64,000 nt of DNA. Origin: Comamonadaceae bacterium. Its GTDB lineage: Bacteria > Pseudomonadota > Gammaproteobacteria > Burkholderiales > Burkholderiaceae_C. Positions 26,501 through 33,830 of the stretch are shown here, one piece after another. Made by a program: the position numbers and the translations under genes. The stretch's first letter is position 1. Each line of letters starts with the position of its first letter. The notes under the pieces are model-generated. The model saw only the letters and a list, made by a program, of their open reading frames with translations. It had not been told where the DNA came from and did no database searches. The DNA lies in the NCBI GenBank assembly GCA_027483665.1, contig JAIXUC010000001.1, forward strand, positions 1 to 64,000, given 5' to 3'.

Positions 26501-26757
26501 TTCGATGAAGAGCTGGAGCTGAAATACAGCAGGTTCTCCACGCCCGACAACTGCTCCTCGATGGGTGCTGCGACCGTGGTGGCCAGGGTCTCGGCAGAGG
26601 CGCCCGGGTAGGTGGCGGTGACGCTGACCGTGGGCGGCGCGATCTCGGGGTATTGCGCAATGGGCAGGATGGACAGCGAGACCAAACCAGCCAGCACGAT
26701 GATGATGGACAGCACGCCGGCAAACACCGGCCGCTCGATGAAAAAGCGCGAATTCAT
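23572..26757 (-). CDS. RND (HAE1-type) inner-membrane efflux permease
   Basis: A 1061-residue AcrB/MexB-like permease starting MNSRFFIERPVFAGVLS. It has the full HAE1 layout of 12 membrane segments and two large periplasmic loops. Proton-relay residues are present: the Asp pair in IVVDDAIVVLENVERLM and the Lys in LIGLAAKNAILIAEFA. It exports hydrophobic or amphiphilic compounds by proton antiport. An in-frame start at 26889 lies inside the adaptor gene and is rejected. It begins 13 bases after the adaptor stop and overlaps the outer-membrane factor gene. Confidence 0.95.
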   Translation of the reverse strand: MNSRFFIERPVFAGVLSIIIVLAGLVSLSILPIAQYPEIAPPTVSVTATYPGASAETLATTVAAPIEEQLSGVENLLYFSSSSSSNGVTTITATFEVGTDVDEATFNINNRVQLATPRLPDEVRRNGVVVAKRSNNFLLVIALNSPKSTYDSLFLSNYATQNVVDELKRVPGAADVQIFGARDYSMRLWLQPDKMARLGLTTSDIAAAVNAQNAQFAAGKIGAEPAPAGQQLVYTVTARGRLIEASQFGEIVLRSGGPGGVLKLKDVARIELGAQSYDASNSVNGQPAIALAVFLQSGANALEVGDAVKARMVELKAERFPADLDYLIPYDTTRFVSASINEVVKTIIEAAIIVVLVVFVFLQTWRATLIPMLAVPVSLIGTFAGLWLAGFSINTLTLFAMVLAIGIVVDDAIVVLENVERLMREEKMSPMDASIEAMREVSGAVVGIVLVLCAVFIPVAFLGGIAGQLYRQFAVTVAIAVVISGVVALTLTPALCALLLKPEHGGRSERLFAPFNRGFDWVTRRFMGAVDFSLRRRAVALLGFVALLGFAAFMFTRVPGSFVPPEDQGYIIAVAALPDGATLERTQRSTEQLRRMMDDNQAKENFFIVNGFDLIGGGNKANAATIFVPMKPWQDRTQTSQQLAQEMSGKGFGLNDGIAFAFNPPAIQGLGQAGGFEVYVQGRLDPDTQRLSQVTNDFMAALRQRPELAGINTFFRPTVPQLRVEVDREKALALGIPVNEVFSALQAQMGSLYINDFNRSGRTYRVVMQADAAFRSKPEDIGAIHVRSATTGQMVPLKALITVSSLIGPEQVERYNSYVSAKVLGGAKPGFSSGEAIAAVEQVARETLPPGYSIAWTAQAFQEKRTGNASIFAFGFALIMVYLILAALYERWGVPLAVLLAVPFALTGALLFVFLRGMQNDIYFQIGLIVLIGLAAKNAILIAEFAMQGMQAGKSAVEAARDAARLRFRPIVMTSLAFVLGVVPLVIATGAGAAARQSMGTGVFGGMLVATFVAPIFIPLFFALLAGKPRPTHGQKTAGSAAAATPVTPVTPTAPEPGDRS

Positions 26758-26770
26758 GCGGGGCTCCGGC

Positions 26771-28063
26771 TCAGCGGGAGGCCGCGGAGGCAGCAGGCGC
26801 CGCTGCTGCCGTTTGGCCAGACGCAGCAGGCGCCGCTGCTGCCGTTTGGCCAGACGCAGCAGGTGCCGCTGCAAGCTGCACAGCAGCACCTGGCCGCATC
26901 TTGATGAGGTTGTTCACGATCACCGCGTCGCCGTCTTTCAGGCCGCTGCGCACCACCCAGTCTGCGCCGACCCAGCCGCCAACTTGCACCGGCGTCGGCG
27001 TGGCCTTGCCATCACGAATCACCCAGACCATGCGCCCCGATTCGTTGGTCATGACCGCGGCCTGCGGCACCAGCCAAGCCTGCTCGCGCCCGACCTCTAC
27101 TTGGGCGCGCACGAACTGGCCAGGGAGCACGCGCAGCTCCGGGTTGGGGAACTCGGCGCGCAGTTGCACCGTGCCCAGCCGGGCATCGACGCTGGAGCCC
27201 GAGAAGTTGAGCCGCCCTGTGGCCAAGGGCTGTGCTGCACCCGCCTCCAGCAAGCGCACCGGCGCTGCACGGTTGCGGCGCAGCAGCGCCAGCTCGGCTT
27301 CGTTGAATGAAAACCGAACCCACACCGGGTCGGTCTGGGTGATGCGGGTCAGCAAGCCATCGGTGGTGCTCACCAAACTCCCTTCGGATTTTTCTGCTCG
27401 CCCGGTCACGCCAGCAATAGGAGCCGTGACCGCTGTGTAAGACAAATTCAGCTCCGCCTCACGCACGCGCGCTTGTGCTGCGGCCAGCGCGGCTTGCGCC
27501 AACTGCGCGTTGCTGGCCGCGTCGTCGGCCTCGCGCTGCGAGATGGCCTGCATCTGCGCCAGCGGTGCCAAGCGGCGCGTCTCACGCTGGGTTTGGTCGG
27601 CGCGGGCTTGCTCTTGCGCCAAAGCTGCGCGGGCTTGGGCCAAGGCAATCTCGAAAGGTGCGCGCTCGATCGCAAACAGCGGCGCACCCGCGCGCACGCG
27701 GTCGCCTTCTTGGTACAGCCTGCGCTCGATCAAGCCGCCGACCCGGGCGCGCACTTCCACTTCTTTAGAGCCCTCAGCCTGGCCCACCGCGTCCACCAAC
27801 ACCGGCACGCTGGTTTGCTGCACTGTTCGCACTGCCACCGGCATGGCGGGCGCGCCAGCGCCCGGTGCTGGGGCAGAGGAACTGGGCCCGGATGGGCCGC
27901 AGGCGCTCAAGCTGGCGCTCACGCCGACACACAGGCTGACATACACGCCAGCCCAAGCAGCCCGTCGGCCCTCGCTGGCCCAACGCTGAACGGCACTGCC
28001 CAATGCACGAGCAGTGGGCGGGTCGGGGGTGAATGAGGGCATGGGGATGCGAGCAGCGGGCAT
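26771..28063 (-). CDS. RND efflux periplasmic adaptor (membrane fusion protein)
   Basis: A 430-residue adaptor with a lipoprotein-type signal (SLSAC near residue 55) after an extended N-terminus, then the MFP core: a lipoyl-like half (EVRARVGGLIERRLYQEGD), an Ala/Gln-rich coiled coil, and barrel regions (SYTAVTAPIAGVTGRAEKSE, LRVLPGQFVRAQVEVG). It links the permease to the channel. The C-terminus is a run of AAAPAASGQT repeats. GGAAC lies about 10 bases before the ATG at 28063; an ATG at 28042 is also possible. First gene of the operon. Confidence 0.93.
   Translation of the reverse strand: MPAARIPMPSFTPDPPTARALGSAVQRWASEGRRAAWAGVYVSLCVGVSASLSACGPSGPSSSAPAPGAGAPAMPVAVRTVQQTSVPVLVDAVGQAEGSKEVEVRARVGGLIERRLYQEGDRVRAGAPLFAIERAPFEIALAQARAALAQEQARADQTQRETRRLAPLAQMQAISQREADDAASNAQLAQAALAAAQARVREAELNLSYTAVTAPIAGVTGRAEKSEGSLVSTTDGLLTRITQTDPVWVRFSFNEAELALLRRNRAAPVRLLEAGAAQPLATGRLNFSGSSVDARLGTVQLRAEFPNPELRVLPGQFVRAQVEVGREQAWLVPQAAVMTNESGRMVWVIRDGKATPTPVQVGGWVGADWVVRSGLKDGDAVIVNNLIKMRPGAAVQLAAAPAASGQTAAAAPAASGQTAAAAPAASAASR
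26790..26872. repeat. 33-base tandem repeat at the adaptor C-terminus
   Basis: Two identical 33-base units (26790-26822 and 26823-26855) and a partial third encode the Ala/Pro-rich tail of the efflux adaptor. The unit length keeps frame, so variation here would change only the length of the tail. Confidence 0.85.
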
Positions 28064-28126
28064 GGGAAGCGTTCCAGTGAGCGAACCCGCCAGCAGGCGT
28101 GGGGCGGGTTTGGCGGCAAGAGCGGC

Positions 28127-28156
28127 ATTTCAACAGGTGTTGACTTGCGCGTCAAC
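28127..28156 (-). promoter_or_regulatory. Promoter of the RND operon overlapped by a dyad (putative TetR operator)
   Basis: On the minus strand TTGACG (28150-28155) and TGAAAT (28127-28132) are 17 bases apart, a credible sigma-70 promoter pointing at the adaptor gene (start 28063). The dyad GTTGAC-N6-GTCAAC (28139-28156) covers the -35 box and most of the spacer. This fits repression by the operon's own TetR protein. It is a prediction from sequence alone. Confidence 0.6.
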
Positions 28157-28228
28157 CGCGCGAGTCAGTGCGCCTTGTCATCGCGGCGGGCCGGCCCAGG
28201 GCCGGTTCAGCCGGGTGCACCTCGCCTG

Positions 28229-28259
28229 AAAAAAAAGGGGGCTGCCCTGGAGCAGCCCC
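28229..28259 (-). terminator. Rho-independent terminator after the FixJ-type gene
   Basis: Read on the minus strand, GGGGCTGC-TCCAGG-GCAGCCCC is followed within one base by eight T. It lies about 114 bases past the stop of the response-regulator gene (28373) and before the RND promoter, so it should insulate the two-component operon from the efflux operon. Confidence 0.88.
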
Positions 28260-28372
28260 GCAAGCCTCGTTGGAGCAGGCACATGAATGTGGTCGGCTCG
28301 CACCAGCCACCGACTCAATGTAGTCAGCGACGAGCTGCAGAACCAGTCGTGCGCCGACGTAAGGGCAGGCCC

Positions 28373-28957
28373 TTACTCGCTGCTGGCCTCCAGCAAACGC
28401 GCCAGCTCCACCACATGACGTGCGCCTGTTTTGTCCATGACCCGTGCCTTGTGCACCTCGACCGTGCGTGGGCTGATGCCCAGGCGCTCGCCGATCTCGC
28501 GGTTGGGCATGCCTTGGGCCAGCAACACGGCGACCTCGCGCTCGCGTGCGGTCAACCGCTCGGTGCGGGCCGGGGCTTCAGCAGCGGTTGGCAGGCGACG
28601 CCATGCGGCTTCCACGGCGGCCAACAGCGCTTCCGGGGTGAAGGGCTTCTCCAAGAAATCCACCGCGTCGGCCAGAAACGCTTCGCGGGCTGCGGCCACA
28701 TCACCGTGCGCCGTGATGATGATCACCGGCAGGCGCGAGCCACGTCTGCCCAACTCCTTTTGCAAGGCCAGGCCCGAGATACCCGGCATGCGCACATCCA
28801 GCACCAGGCAGCCCAGCCATTGCGGTGTCCAGGCGGCCAGCAGGTCTTCTGCGCAACTGAACGTGGCTGAACGGTGCCCGTGCAAACTCAACAGCAGCGA
28901 TGTCGCGTCGCGCACAGCGGGGTCGTCGTCGACGATGAAAACCGTTTTATGAAGCAT
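28373..28957 (-). CDS. FixJ/NarL-type response regulator
   Basis: A 194-residue protein: REC domain (about 1-120) with IVDDDPAVRD, the phospho-Asp in VLDVRMPGISG and a KPF Lys, then a LuxR-type HTH (about 130-190: LTAREREVAVLLAQGMPNRE, IGERLGISPRTVEVHKARVM). This is the FixJ arrangement. It overlaps the end of the histidine kinase gene, its partner. The start is uncertain: ATG 28957 (MLHKTVF) gives an 11-base overlap, ATG 28978 a longer one, and neither has a clear ribosome binding site. Target genes are unknown. Confidence 0.92.
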   Translation of the reverse strand: MLHKTVFIVDDDPAVRDATSLLLSLHGHRSATFSCAEDLLAAWTPQWLGCLVLDVRMPGISGLALQKELGRRGSRLPVIIITAHGDVAAAREAFLADAVDFLEKPFTPEALLAAVEAAWRRLPTAAEAPARTERLTAREREVAVLLAQGMPNREIGERLGISPRTVEVHKARVMDKTGARHVVELARLLEASSE

Positions 28958-30575
28958 GGTCGGGTTCGGGTGGCGCATCTGGGTTGCTGGGCAGCGGCAA
29001 CATCATGCACAGGTGCCCCCGCGGGCCAGGCTCTGCCCACAGACGGCCCCCGTGTGACTCGACGATGGCTCTGCACAAACTCAGGCCAATGCCCATGCCC
29101 TCTGGCTTGTCCGAAGGTGCGGGCTCGAACAGGCGGGCCAAGCGGTCTGGTGCAATGCCGGCACCGGAGTCGATCACCTCTACCAAGACTTCGCGCTCTT
29201 TGGCACTCGCTTGCACTTGGACCAGCGATGTGCGGCCTGGCTGCGTGCTGGCGCAGGCCGCATCCAGCGCGTTGTCAATCAGGTTGCGCAGCACCACGCC
29301 AATTTGCACCGCGTCCAGCCAAAGGCGGGGCGAATCTTCGTCTGGCAGCAAGCGCAGGCTGACGCCGAGATGAGCAGCACGCGGCTCGGCCTGCTGCAAG
29401 GCCTCGGCCAGCAACGGCTGCAACGCCACCCATTGCCGCTGAGACAGACCTTGCGTGAAAAAGCTGCGCAGGCGCTGAATGATCTCGCCAGCGCGCAGCG
29501 CCTCGCGCTCGATGTGCTGCGCCACGGTTTGCAGACGGGCATCGGGTGCCAAGGCCAGCATGCTGCAAGCGCGCGCGTAACCAGCCAAAGCGGTGAGTGG
29601 CTGGCCCAGTTCGTGCGCGATGGATGCGGTCATCTGCCCGGCAGCGGCCATGCGTGCGCCAGCACGCCAGCGGGCATCGGCGCGCTGCTGCTCGTCGACC
29701 GTCACCCCCAAAGCCAGGCCCGCCATGGTGATGGCAGCCATCAGGCCCTGCATCTCCAACAACCCCAAGCCCACTGCGGGTGCCAGCACGCCTGCTGCAA
29801 TCAAACCAATCTGTGTGACGCCAGAAGCGAGCGCTGCGCCCGCCAGCCCGCCACGCGAGGCCGACCACACCACCGGCAACAGCAACAAGAAGTAGAGGTT
29901 GATTTGATGGCGCCGCTCCAGCACGAACACCAGCATGACCAAAGCAACGATGAGCGTGGCCGTCAGCCAGAAGGTACGGTCCTGCGCTGTCAGCCGCAGG
30001 GCTTGGCGGCGCTGGGGGTCCGTCAAAAGCAGCAAGCCCGGCAGCAGCACCAAAATGCCCACCGCGTCGCCCACCCAGTAGCGCAGCAACGCGGGCAGCG
30101 TCTGGCCACTGAGCTCGCGCGATCCCTGCGCGTAGAGCGACACGTACAACAGCGCATGCAGTGCAGCAGCAGCCAGCACCACGGCGGTGAATTTGCTCAG
30201 CTCCGTGCGTGTGGCCAATGCAGGTGTATGCAGCACCCAGCGCCGCAGCACCCAAGCCACTGCGGAGTAGGCCGCGGCCATCACGAGGCTCACGGTCACG
30301 GCCAAGCCCCAGTTCTCGGGCCGACCACGCACGCCCACCTCCGCCAACAACAGGCCGCTGGCCACCAGCCACCACCAGCGCGGTCGCCACAGCAACAGCG
30401 CCAAAGCCAGCCCAGGCTGCGGGTTCCAGGGCGTGACGTTGAGGTCGCCCAGCGGCCAAATGAAGCTCACCCAGTCGAGCAGCAGGTACAGCGCGAGGTA
30501 AGCCAGCCCCAAGCGCAGCGCACCCTGACCCCAAGGGGAAGGTTGGTCAGATGCTGCGGGCTTGGCGCTGTCCAT
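28947..30575 (-). CDS. Membrane sensor histidine kinase (MASE1-like input)
   Basis: A 542-residue kinase. The N-terminal half has about eight hydrophobic segments resembling a MASE1 domain (VTPWNPQPGLALALLLW). It is followed by HisKA with the phospho-His in TASIAHELGQPLTAL and a C-terminal HATPase (NLIDNALDAA, DSGAGIAPDRL, GMGIGLSLCRAIVESHGG). The FixL-like catalytic region pairs it with the overlapping FixJ-type gene. No PAS or haem-binding motif is seen, so the signal is unknown. The gene is bordered upstream by palindromic repeat copy C. Confidence 0.9.
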   Translation of the reverse strand: MDSAKPAASDQPSPWGQGALRLGLAYLALYLLLDWVSFIWPLGDLNVTPWNPQPGLALALLLWRPRWWWLVASGLLLAEVGVRGRPENWGLAVTVSLVMAAAYSAVAWVLRRWVLHTPALATRTELSKFTAVVLAAAALHALLYVSLYAQGSRELSGQTLPALLRYWVGDAVGILVLLPGLLLLTDPQRRQALRLTAQDRTFWLTATLIVALVMLVFVLERRHQINLYFLLLLPVVWSASRGGLAGAALASGVTQIGLIAAGVLAPAVGLGLLEMQGLMAAITMAGLALGVTVDEQQRADARWRAGARMAAAGQMTASIAHELGQPLTALAGYARACSMLALAPDARLQTVAQHIEREALRAGEIIQRLRSFFTQGLSQRQWVALQPLLAEALQQAEPRAAHLGVSLRLLPDEDSPRLWLDAVQIGVVLRNLIDNALDAACASTQPGRTSLVQVQASAKEREVLVEVIDSGAGIAPDRLARLFEPAPSDKPEGMGIGLSLCRAIVESHGGRLWAEPGPRGHLCMMLPLPSNPDAPPEPDHAS

Positions 30576-30690
30576 GGCGGGGATGATGGCAGCAGATGGC
30601 GTGGGCGCTTGCGTTGGGTGTTGGTGTTTCCGTGTTGCTGCTGGACTCGGCCTGCACCTTGCGCTGTTCGCTGCACCTGGGCGGCGGGTT

Positions 30691-31168
30691 GGGGTCAGGC
30701 TAGCGCCAGTCGCTGCACCTGGGCGGTGCCCGGCGGCGCGGGATCCGTTCTCCCGGCCTGCCTCGCGGGCGGCTGTTCTTGGTGCTCATTGGTTTCTGCG
30801 TGAACGCCTTTTGTGGTGTTCGCACGTGCTGGCAACCGCGAATGAGGCCTCCGCCCGGACACCCGCACCACCGAGCTTTGCGGGTCAGCTTTGGCCGCGG
30901 GGCGAACAGCCCGTGCTCCCTGTGAAGCAGTGGTTGCGTGCAACCCAGTTGTGCGCTGCGTGGCTTCCGGCGCGCACCAGCAGGCGGACCATTTCGCCAC
31001 TCACAGGGGTCGGTGGCTGGAGTCGGGCGCAGGCCCCATTCGCGGTTGCCAGCACGTGAGAACGCCACAAAAGGCGTTCACGCAGCAACCAATGAGCACC
31101 AAAAGCAGCCACCCGCGAGCGTGGGCCGGAGAACGAGCCGGACGCCGACACCTGGCGCGAGGTGTAGG
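30691..31168 (+). repeat. Dispersed palindromic repeat, copy C
   Basis: The best-preserved copy. The outer arms 30741-30849 and 31032-31140 are near-perfect reverse complements of 109 bases each, around a 182-base middle. GGTTGC-GT-GCAACC (30932-30945) lies within two bases of the midpoint. It occupies the gap between the divergent kinase (start 30575) and the DUF1275 gene (start 31263), so any promoters of either gene must lie in or beside it. Confidence 0.85.
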
Positions 31169-31262
31169 CAAGCTCCTGCTGGCCAGCACCGAATCCAACA
31201 CCCGGCGCGAGCAGGCACCACGAAAGCAGAGAAACAGCCGGACCCATCGATACACTGACCCA

Positions 31263-32066
31263 GTGCACTTTGATTACGCCCGCTTCCTGCTTGGACACGC
31301 CCGCAGCGAACAGGCCGACCGTCAATTGGGCACGGCTTTGGCTTTCGTCGCGGGCGCCATCAACGCGGGTGGTTTTTTGGCGGTTGGGCAATACACCTCG
31401 CACGTCACCGGGATGGTCTCTGCCCTGGGTGACAACCTGGCGCTGGCGCAACTGAGCTTGGTGGTCGATGGGCTGGTGGCGGTGCTGGCCTTTTTGTTGG
31501 GCGCCACCTGTTGCTCGCTGATGGTGAACTACGGTCGCCGCAGAAACTGGTCCAGCGCCTACGCCCTGCCCCTCATGCTCGAGGCGGTACTCATCTTGTG
31601 CTTTGGCTTGCTGGGCCCGCAACTCTCCAGCTACCAAGGCCTGCTGCTGCCCTTCACGGTGGTGCTGCTGTGCTTCATCATGGGTTTGCAAAACGCCGTG
31701 GTCACCAAGCTTTCGCACGGCGTGGTCCGCACCACGCACATGACCGGCGTCACCACCGACTTGGGCATCGAGCTGGGCCGCCTGCTGTACTGGAACCGCT
31801 CGCACAACACCGCGCCAAACACGCTCGGCCAGCCCACGCAACCACCCTTGCACCCGCCCGTGAGGGCGGACCGCCAGCGCATGGCCGCGTTGGCTGCGCT
31901 GCTGGGGGCGTTCGTGCTGGGCGGCGTGGTCGGTGCCTTCGGCTTCAAGTTCATTGGGTATCTGTTCACACTGCCACTGGCTTTCTCGATAGCGGCCTTG
32001 GCCATCGTGCCCGGGCTGGACGACCTGCGCCGCGCAAGGGGCCACGCCCGCTCGCGGCGGCCCTGA
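31263..32066 (+). CDS. DUF1275 (YoaK-type) membrane protein
   Basis: A 267-residue integral membrane protein with about six hydrophobic helices. Family marks are ALAFVAGAINAGGFLAVGQY, TSHVTGMVSALGDNLA and TTHMTGVTTDLGIELGRL. DUF1275 proteins are of unknown function and are sometimes annotated as permeases. The GTG at 31263 is the first sensible start; the open frame continues upstream into palindromic copy C. No clear ribosome binding site is visible. The TRIC-family gene follows after 34 bases. Confidence 0.82.
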   Translation: MHFDYARFLLGHARSEQADRQLGTALAFVAGAINAGGFLAVGQYTSHVTGMVSALGDNLALAQLSLVVDGLVAVLAFLLGATCCSLMVNYGRRRNWSSAYALPLMLEAVLILCFGLLGPQLSSYQGLLLPFTVVLLCFIMGLQNAVVTKLSHGVVRTTHMTGVTTDLGIELGRLLYWNRSHNTAPNTLGQPTQPPLHPPVRADRQRMAALAALLGAFVLGGVVGAFGFKFIGYLFTLPLAFSIAALAIVPGLDDLRRARGHARSRRP

Positions 32067-32100
32067 CAGCCCGACGACACCCATCCATTTTTAAAGCCCC

Positions 32101-32784
32101 ATGCCCACGCCCTCACCCTGGACCTTGTCGAACTGGTTACTGCTGCTGGAGGCGGTGGCAACGCAGGCCTTTGCTTTGTCGGGCGTGTTGGCTGCAGCGC
32201 GCAAGCGCTTGGACGCCGTGGGTGTGTGCGTGGTTGCGGGGCTGGCGGCTTTTGGTGGCGGCACGCTGCGCGACGTGTTGCTGGACAGGCGGCCTTTCTT
32301 TTGGGTGACGCAGGCCAGCTGGCTGTGGGCGCTGTTGGGCTTGTGCGTGTTGGTCATGTTGTTCATGCGCCGGCGGCACTTGGCCGTGACAGAACGCGCC
32401 ATGCAATGGCCAGACGCCATTGGTCTGGGGCTGTTCACGGCAGGCGGTGCGCAGATTGCACTGGCTGCTGGCATGCCCGCGCTGGTGGCGGTGTTGATGG
32501 GCATGGTCACCGCCGTGTTCGGCGGTGTGCTGCGCGACATCGTGTGCAACGACATCCCCGCCGCTTTCAGCGACCACCGACCCTACGCCGTGTGTTCCTT
32601 CGCGGGTGGCTGGGTGCTGGTACTGGTGCACCAACTGGGCGGTGCACCAGAAGCCGGTCTGCTGCTGGCCGCCACCTGCACCACCGCACTGCGCGCCACT
32701 GCGCTGTGGGCCGATTGGCGGCTACCGGCCTGGCGGCCTGATGGGGGTGAGGCGGGCCGGGACGGGGGAGACAAGCCACTCTGA
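32101..32784 (+). CDS. TRIC-type cation channel family protein (UPF0126)
   Basis: A 227-residue protein with seven predicted membrane helices in two repeated halves. Both halves show the family motif: FGGGTLRDVLLDRRPFFW and FGGVLRDIVCNDIPAAF. Prokaryotic UPF0126/TRIC proteins form potassium-permeable trimers in studied cases; some relatives are linked to amino-acid uptake. Probably cotranscribed with the DUF1275 gene. Confidence 0.88.
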   Translation: MPTPSPWTLSNWLLLLEAVATQAFALSGVLAAARKRLDAVGVCVVAGLAAFGGGTLRDVLLDRRPFFWVTQASWLWALLGLCVLVMLFMRRRHLAVTERAMQWPDAIGLGLFTAGGAQIALAAGMPALVAVLMGMVTAVFGGVLRDIVCNDIPAAFSDHRPYAVCSFAGGWVLVLVHQLGGAPEAGLLLAATCTTALRATALWADWRLPAWRPDGGEAGRDGGDKPL

Positions 32785-32864
32785 GGCCCAGACCTCTGTG
32801 GGCTGTCCGGGCTGCGCTGGCCAACGAAGCTCAGCGAATGCAGGCGTTCCTGCAGGCCGCGTGA

Positions 32865-33716
32865 TCAGGCGCCCGTCGGCCGCTGGATGCTGGCCAGCAG
32901 CGCACGCTGTTCGTCGGGGTCAAGCTTCGGGCCGTCCAACGTGACGCGCTGCTCCTGCGTGGCGCCGCTGCGAAAGCGCGCGATCAAGGGCTTCAGTTCT
33001 GGCTTGATGTGCGTCTCGTCGTAGCCGTTGAACAGGTGCCCGAACAGGCCGCGCTGCAGGTCGCTGGTGTTCATGAACCAGTCGGCCACCGGGAACGTGA
33101 GGTTCATGTTCAAGTGCATCATGATTCCCAGGTTGTGGTGCGCCGCATGGTGCCTGCGGATGGTGTTGACCAGCGGCATGTGCCGCACGAAGGCGTTCTC
33201 CGGCACGTGGCAACACAAGTGGAAGGTCTCGTAGACCATGTAGTGCCCGATCATCGTGACAAACACGACGTAGCCTGCGTTGGCATTGAGCACCTGCGCC
33301 GTGGCCCAGCCCAGCAGGCCGCCGGCCACGGCCAGCACGGCCAGCACGCGCCACGGGAAGAAGACGATGCGGAATTCCTTGATGCTGTGGATCGTGGGGT
33401 CGCCGTCGGTGAAGTATTGGTGGTGCTGACGGGTATGGCGGTCGTAAATGGCGCGCAATGCGAAGACGTCGCGCAAGCGGTGCATCACGTAGCGGTGCAT
33501 GCCCCATTCGACGAAGTTGCCGGCCAGCGCCACCGGCAGCACCAGCAGCCATTCCCATCGTGCACCGTCCATGCGACTGACGCACCAGGCAATGGCCGCC
33601 AAACCCAGACCGTACATCACGGCCACATGCAAGATGCCGTTGTACCAAGGGCTGATGGCCGCCACATACTGGTTGCGAAAACGCTGTTGGCGCTCGGTCA
33701 TCTGGAACGGCTGCAT
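32865..33716 (-). CDS. Fatty acid hydroxylase / sterol desaturase family protein
   Basis: A 283-residue di-iron membrane enzyme of the FA-hydroxylase superfamily. His boxes HRYVMHRL, HTRQHHQYF, HLCCH and RRHHAAHHN are present, between hydrophobic segments. Such enzymes hydroxylate or desaturate lipid or hydrophobic substrates with O2; the substrate here is unknown. ATG 33716 has AGGAG seven bases upstream and is preferred over the in-frame 33761. It diverges from the PanB-like gene across 114 bases that include an AT-rich stretch (TGATATATTAG), perhaps a shared promoter. Confidence 0.85.
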   Translation of the reverse strand: MQPFQMTERQQRFRNQYVAAISPWYNGILHVAVMYGLGLAAIAWCVSRMDGARWEWLLVLPVALAGNFVEWGMHRYVMHRLRDVFALRAIYDRHTRQHHQYFTDGDPTIHSIKEFRIVFFPWRVLAVLAVAGGLLGWATAQVLNANAGYVVFVTMIGHYMVYETFHLCCHVPENAFVRHMPLVNTIRRHHAAHHNLGIMMHLNMNLTFPVADWFMNTSDLQRGLFGHLFNGYDETHIKPELKPLIARFRSGATQEQRVTLDGPKLDPDEQRALLASIQRPTGA

Positions 33717-33830
33717 CTTTGAACTCCTGAAACTGGCTGGCGGCGCTGAAATCGGCGGCAACCGTCGGCGGCAGCGACGTGTTGCGCTGATATATTAGAT
33801 GTCGATCACAGCCCGGTCAAGGCAATCGCC

